Assembly: GCA_900465685.1 (NCBI GenBank)
Contig: UEGR01000011.1
Location: forward strand, 124,001 to 188,000
Length of the DNA stretch: 64,000 bases
Direction of reading: 5' to 3'
Source: Hyphomicrobiales bacterium
GTDB lineage: Bacteria > Pseudomonadota > Alphaproteobacteria > Rhizobiales > Rhizobiaceae
Position 1 is the stretch's first letter; each line of letters opens with the position of its first letter. Positions 60,910 to 64,000 of this stretch are shown one piece after another. Below the pieces are notes generated by a model. That model had not been told where the DNA came from. It did not search any database and worked only from the letters and a program-made list of their open reading frames with translations. The position numbers and the translations under genes were made by a program.

Positions 60910-62505
60910 ATGCCATTTGCCATGCCCCTATCCGGCGGTTCGACGCCCATTGCCCGCAGGCTGAGAAGCCTGTTTCTGGCGGGTGCGGCGATGGCTATCA
61001 TCCCTTCCCTCTCGCATGCTCAGGACACCTATCTTCGCGGCAGTGTTCCGGAAGACGTGCTTTCGGCCTCTTCACCGGATACGCTCGCCACGCGGGGGCT
61101 CGCCGCACCGGGCCGTTCCGATAGTACTGCCGCCACCAGCAGCGATGACGGTTCCGACGCATTTTATGCACCAACACAAGACAATGCTGCTGCGGCCGAT
61201 AATCAGCAGCAAGCGGCCCCGGTTGCGCAGACACAGGATCAGCAAGCTCTCCAACCCGACACCATGCGCGTCGGCGCGATAACCAGCGAAGCGGATAGTG
61301 ATAGCGGGCGCGTACAGCGTGAAAACACGCGTCAGGCACCGGAACAGGGTCGCGGCCCCGCACAAGAGGCAGATCCATTTGCGCCGGTCGGCATGCGCGC
61401 CGGATCGTTCGTGTTGCGCCCGTCGCTTGAACAAGGCATCCGCGCGACATCGAATGGGGACAATAGCCCAAGCGGCTCCAGTTCGGTCCTCTCGGAAACC
61501 ACGTTGCGCCTGAATGCGCAGTCCGATTGGGCACGGCATCAGGCGACGCTCGATGCATCGGGCACGTTGAGCAAATCTATTTCCGGTCAGGATGTGAGCG
61601 AACCGCAGATCGACATTCAGGGCAATCTGCGCCTCGATCTGACGGATCAGACCACGGTCAATACCGGCGCGGGTTACAGGCTGCGGCGTGAAAGCGCCTC
61701 CAATCCAAACGGCGTTGTCGGCGCCCTGAAGCGTCCGCTGGTTCACACATTCAACGGCAGCCTTGGCGTCGAGCACGATACGGGGCTTGTTTTCGGACGT
61801 GCGACCGCCCGCGTCGAACACGATATGTATGGCGATGCAGAACTGTCGTCCGGTGGCACTGTCAGCCAGAAGGATCGTGACAATACCTATGCCAGCATCA
61901 CGCTGCGCGGCGGTTTCTCCATGTCGCAAGCTCTCAAGCCCTTTGCCGAAGTCGAACTTGGCAAGCGCATTTTCGACGAGCGTATGGATAGCAATGGTTA
62001 TGAACGCAGCGGTTCGCAATTTGCGCTGCGCGGCGGCCTGATGGTGGATATGGGTGAAAAACTGAACGGCGAATTCGCCGCCGGTTATATGCGCGCCACC
62101 AGTGACGATGACCGGCTTGGCGCGGTCAGTGGGCCGTCGATCAACGCCGCGCTCAACTGGTCGCCATTGCGCGGCACCGATGTGCGGCTTTATTCGCAAA
62201 CCACTGTGGATATGTCCACCACACCGGGCATTGCGGGATCGCTGCTGCAATTTGCGAGCCTTGACGTCACGCATCGCATCCGGTCAGACCTGAGCCTCAA
62301 TGGCAGGCTCGACGCACTGGTTCGCGCCAACAAGGATGGCACCGGCACGGATTATACGCTGGGCGCACAGATCGGCGCGACATACTGGATCAACCGTTTC
62401 GTGGGGATTGATGCGCGCCTGCGTCATGAATTCCTGACGAGTCAGATTTCAGAGCGCGAGTATAAATCCAACAGCATTTATCTCGGCGTGAAAGTGCAGC
62501 GCTAA
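60910..62505 (+). CDS. Outer membrane beta-barrel protein
   Basis: A 531-residue exported protein. After a signal peptide (cleavage near Ser-His-Ala, about 36-38) comes a disordered Gln/Ala/Asp-rich segment (about 40-155) and then a barrel domain (about 160-531). The barrel shows alternating amphipathic strands, Tyr/Phe girdles and a last strand ending in Gln-Arg, typical of the beta-barrel family often found with exopolysaccharide genes (BBP2-like). Start choices are TTG 60898 and ATG 60910 or 60922. A surface or EPS-related role is possible; the EPS locus itself is 23 kb away. Confidence 0.85.
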   Translation: MPFAMPLSGGSTPIARRLRSLFLAGAAMAIIPSLSHAQDTYLRGSVPEDVLSASSPDTLATRGLAAPGRSDSTAATSSDDGSDAFYAPTQDNAAAADNQQQAAPVAQTQDQQALQPDTMRVGAITSEADSDSGRVQRENTRQAPEQGRGPAQEADPFAPVGMRAGSFVLRPSLEQGIRATSNGDNSPSGSSSVLSETTLRLNAQSDWARHQATLDASGTLSKSISGQDVSEPQIDIQGNLRLDLTDQTTVNTGAGYRLRRESASNPNGVVGALKRPLVHTFNGSLGVEHDTGLVFGRATARVEHDMYGDAELSSGGTVSQKDRDNTYASITLRGGFSMSQALKPFAEVELGKRIFDERMDSNGYERSGSQFALRGGLMVDMGEKLNGEFAAGYMRATSDDDRLGAVSGPSINAALNWSPLRGTDVRLYSQTTVDMSTTPGIAGSLLQFASLDVTHRIRSDLSLNGRLDALVRANKDGTGTDYTLGAQIGATYWINRFVGIDARLRHEFLTSQISEREYKSNSIYLGVKVQR

Positions 62506-62532
62506 ACGCTATTTGCTTTTACGCATTGTCCT

Positions 62533-62615
62533 ACGCACTTTTGCTGGAAATGCAGGCTTGTTTCGCACCGCATTATCCAACGCAAAACCGCTTCGCACTT
62601 TTGCTGGAAATGCTC
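62533..62615. repeat. Two TTTTGCTGGAAATGC repeat units
   Basis: Direct copies end at about 62553 and 62615, each made of CGCA(AAACCGCTTCG)CAC followed by TTTTGCTGGAAATGC. They follow the barrel gene and precede the galU terminator. Confidence 0.85.
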
Positions 62616-62623
62616 TGGATGCA

Positions 62624-62655
62624 AAAAACCGCCCTCATCACTGAAGGCGGTTTTT
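62624..62655. terminator. Bidirectional intrinsic terminator
   Basis: AAAAACCGCC (62624-62633) and GGCGGTTTTT (62646-62655) flank a 12-nt loop. It lies 19 bp after the galU stop on the minus strand and can serve the barrel gene too. Confidence 0.92.
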
Positions 62656-62673
62656 GATTTTCAGCTGGCGATC

Positions 62674-63567
62674 TCAGGCAGGCTTGATCGTTTCCAGCAA
62701 TTCGCTGATCGAGACTTCCACCGACGGGCGGATATCCTTGCGCCACAGGGCGAAAGCGACGTTGGCCTCGATAAAGCCAGCCTTGGAACCGCAATCGAAA
62801 GTGCGACCCTGATAGTCGAAGCCGTAGAATTTCTGCGCATCGGCCAGCTTCAGCATGGCGTCGGTGAGCTGGATTTCGTTGCCAGCGCCCTTTTCCTGCT
62901 TGCTGAGAAGCTCGAAGATTTCCGGCTGCAGAATATAGCGACCGTTGATGTAGAGATTGGACGGAGCGGTGCCCTTGGCGGGCTTTTCGACCATCTGGGT
63001 GATCTCGAAGCCGGAGCCGATTGCATTGCCCTTGCCGACGATGCCGTATTTATGCGCCTCTTCCGGGTCGCATTCCTGCACCGCGATGACATTGCCGCCG
63101 GTCTTTTCGTAAAGCTCGACCATTTCGGCCAGACAGCCCTTCTTCGACTGCATCACCATGTCCGGCAGCAGAAGCGCGAATGGCTCATCACCGACCAGCT
63201 CGCGGGCACACCAGACGGCGTGACCGAGGCCCAGCGGAACCTGCTGGCGGGTAAAGCTCGTCGTGCCCGGCTGTGGCTGCAAATCCTGAAGATGATCAAG
63301 CTCGGCCTTCTTGCCGCGCTCGGCAAGCGTGGCATACAACTCAACCTGCGCATCGAAATAATCTTCGATGACCGCCTTGTTGCGTCCGGTGACGAAAATC
63401 AGATGTTCGATGCCAGCCTCACGCGCCTCATCGACCACATACTGGATGACGGGCTTGTCTACGACCGTCAGCATTTCCTTTGGAATGGATTTGGTGGCGG
63501 GAAGGAACCGGGTGCCGAGACCGGCAACAGGGAAAACGGCTTTGCGGATTTTGCGGATCGAACTCAT
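62674..63567 (-). CDS. galU: UTP-glucose-1-phosphate uridylyltransferase
   Basis: A 297-residue GalU, making UDP-glucose for polysaccharide and LPS-core synthesis. Marks are [20 protein letters not shown] (residues 10-29) then [52 protein letters not shown] and [13 protein letters not shown]. The length fits the family. It stands alone with a terminator. Together with the EPS locus it supplies one likely sugar donor; the cluster itself has no uridylyltransferase. Confidence 0.96.
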   Translation of the reverse strand: MSSIRKIRKAVFPVAGLGTRFLPATKSIPKEMLTVVDKPVIQYVVDEAREAGIEHLIFVTGRNKAVIEDYFDAQVELYATLAERGKKAELDHLQDLQPQPGTTSFTRQQVPLGLGHAVWCARELVGDEPFALLLPDMVMQSKKGCLAEMVELYEKTGGNVIAVQECDPEEAHKYGIVGKGNAIGSGFEITQMVEKPAKGTAPSNLYINGRYILQPEIFELLSKQEKGAGNEIQLTDAMLKLADAQKFYGFDYQGRTFDCGSKAGFIEANVAFALWRKDIRPSVEVSISELLETIKPA

Positions 63568-63959
63568 TCGTCTCCTCGATTTTCACTAACGCTACTTTGC
63601 TATCAAAGCATTGAAGCAACTGAATTTCAAATAAGGCTATTTCATTAAAGAACGACGAAATTACACAAGTCATACCATCACATTAAATGACCCATTCTTA
63701 ATGTTGCTTGATTCAAAAATTTTTCCAATTTTCCGGCAATTTTTACCTCCCACTCTCCATGGTAAACCAAATGCTAACCGACAGGGTTTAATTTGAACGT
63801 TCAACTGGTCGATGTCCAATTTTACACTGCCAAATTTCAACGGTGGATGGTATTAGTTAGCGTATGCAATCTGAACCGAGCGGCATCGACATTCTTAAGA
63901 CACGCGCCGGAAATAAAAAATATTCCGGCATGAAGACGATTGCAGAAGGGAAACACAGA
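63568..63959. other. AT-rich divergent promoter region
   Basis: About 390 bp between galU and the gene starting at the right edge. It holds a perfect 12-base palindrome TTGAACGTTCAA (63793-63804) and a hairpin GCCGGAA (63906-63912)/TTCCGGC (63923-63929) that would lie in the leader of the right-hand gene. No complete gene is seen. Confidence 0.5.
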
Positions 63960-64000
63960 ATGCTGCGATTTCCATTCACACTGGGACAGACGCTGAAGCT
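63960..64000 (+). CDS. Start of an unidentified gene, cut by the window edge
   Basis: An ATG at 63960 opens a frame reading MLRFPFTLGQTLKL to the edge, with GAAGGG nine bases upstream. In-frame ATG codons at 63930 and 63864 would lengthen it but lack ribosome sites; a TAG at 63858 closes the frame upstream. Fourteen residues are too few to name the product. Confidence 0.5.
   Translation, partial: MLRFPFTLGQTLK

Noticed and set aside
1-64000. CRISPR arrays, rRNA or tRNA genes
   Set aside because: No regularly spaced repeats and no recognisable tRNA or rRNA sequence were found; the repeats present are few and unevenly spaced.

Overview
The window looks like a chromosomal segment of a Brucellaceae alphaproteobacterium of the Brucella/Ochrobactrum group. 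The reasons are a lipoprotein that I recognise as Brucella Omp10 sitting beside hemH, a minCDE operon with a CtrA-type box, a triple-hairpin RNA of the rhizobial alpha-r14 type, homospermidine synthase, and short dispersed intergenic repeats. In Brucella, minCDE and omp10-hemH lie on the second chromosome, so that replicon is likely here too (inference). I see no rRNA, tRNA, CRISPR array, IS element or prophage.

Layout. 0-5.3 kb: the end of an RND efflux pump, two small secreted proteins, an AraC regulator, an ArgO/ArgP exporter-regulator pair and two very small genes. 5.4-7.3 kb: minC-minD-minE. 7.3-8.65 kb: a non-coding stretch with a CtrA box, several hairpins and two tandem small-RNA units. 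8.65-38.2 kb: a large surface-polysaccharide (EPS) locus. Its first part makes an unusual activated sugar (glucose-1-phosphate cytidylyltransferase, sugar C-methyltransferase, 3,5-epimerase, NAD epimerase, PIG-L deacetylase, DUF4910 protein, PLP aminotransferase-like protein, secreted DUF4038 hydrolase). The middle has a WecA-type initiator, five or more glycosyltransferases, a pyruvyltransferase-family protein, an acetyltransferase, a Wzx-like flippase and a Wzy-like polymerase. The end has GDP-mannose dehydratase and GDP-fucose synthase, then the export machinery (outer-membrane export protein, Wzc/ExoP-like copolymerase) and a LuxR-type regulator. Together these fit a Wzx/Wzy-type heteropolysaccharide containing fucose and a branched or modified sugar.

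38.5-50.2 kb: a Crp/Fnr regulator, a TRIC-type channel, a GNAT acetyltransferase, modABC, trhO, a muramidase, eda, a DUF882 peptidase-like protein and an NtrC-like regulator lacking the sigma-54 contact loop. 50.5-64 kb: pepF, pabB-pabC, homospermidine synthase, omp10, hemH, qmcA-nfeD, kdsD, an outer-membrane beta-barrel protein and galU, with repeats between them; a new gene starts at the right edge.

The observations most worth following are: (1) an alpha-r14-type RNA with three identical CCUCCUCCC loops, preceded in tandem by a predicted ~60-nt RNA that carries the complementary GGAGGAGG; (2) a shared box (core RGGTAKRYRC) found once in each of the five promoter regions of the EPS locus between 11 and 32 kb; (3) loss of key motifs in two regulators and in the EPS copolymerase.
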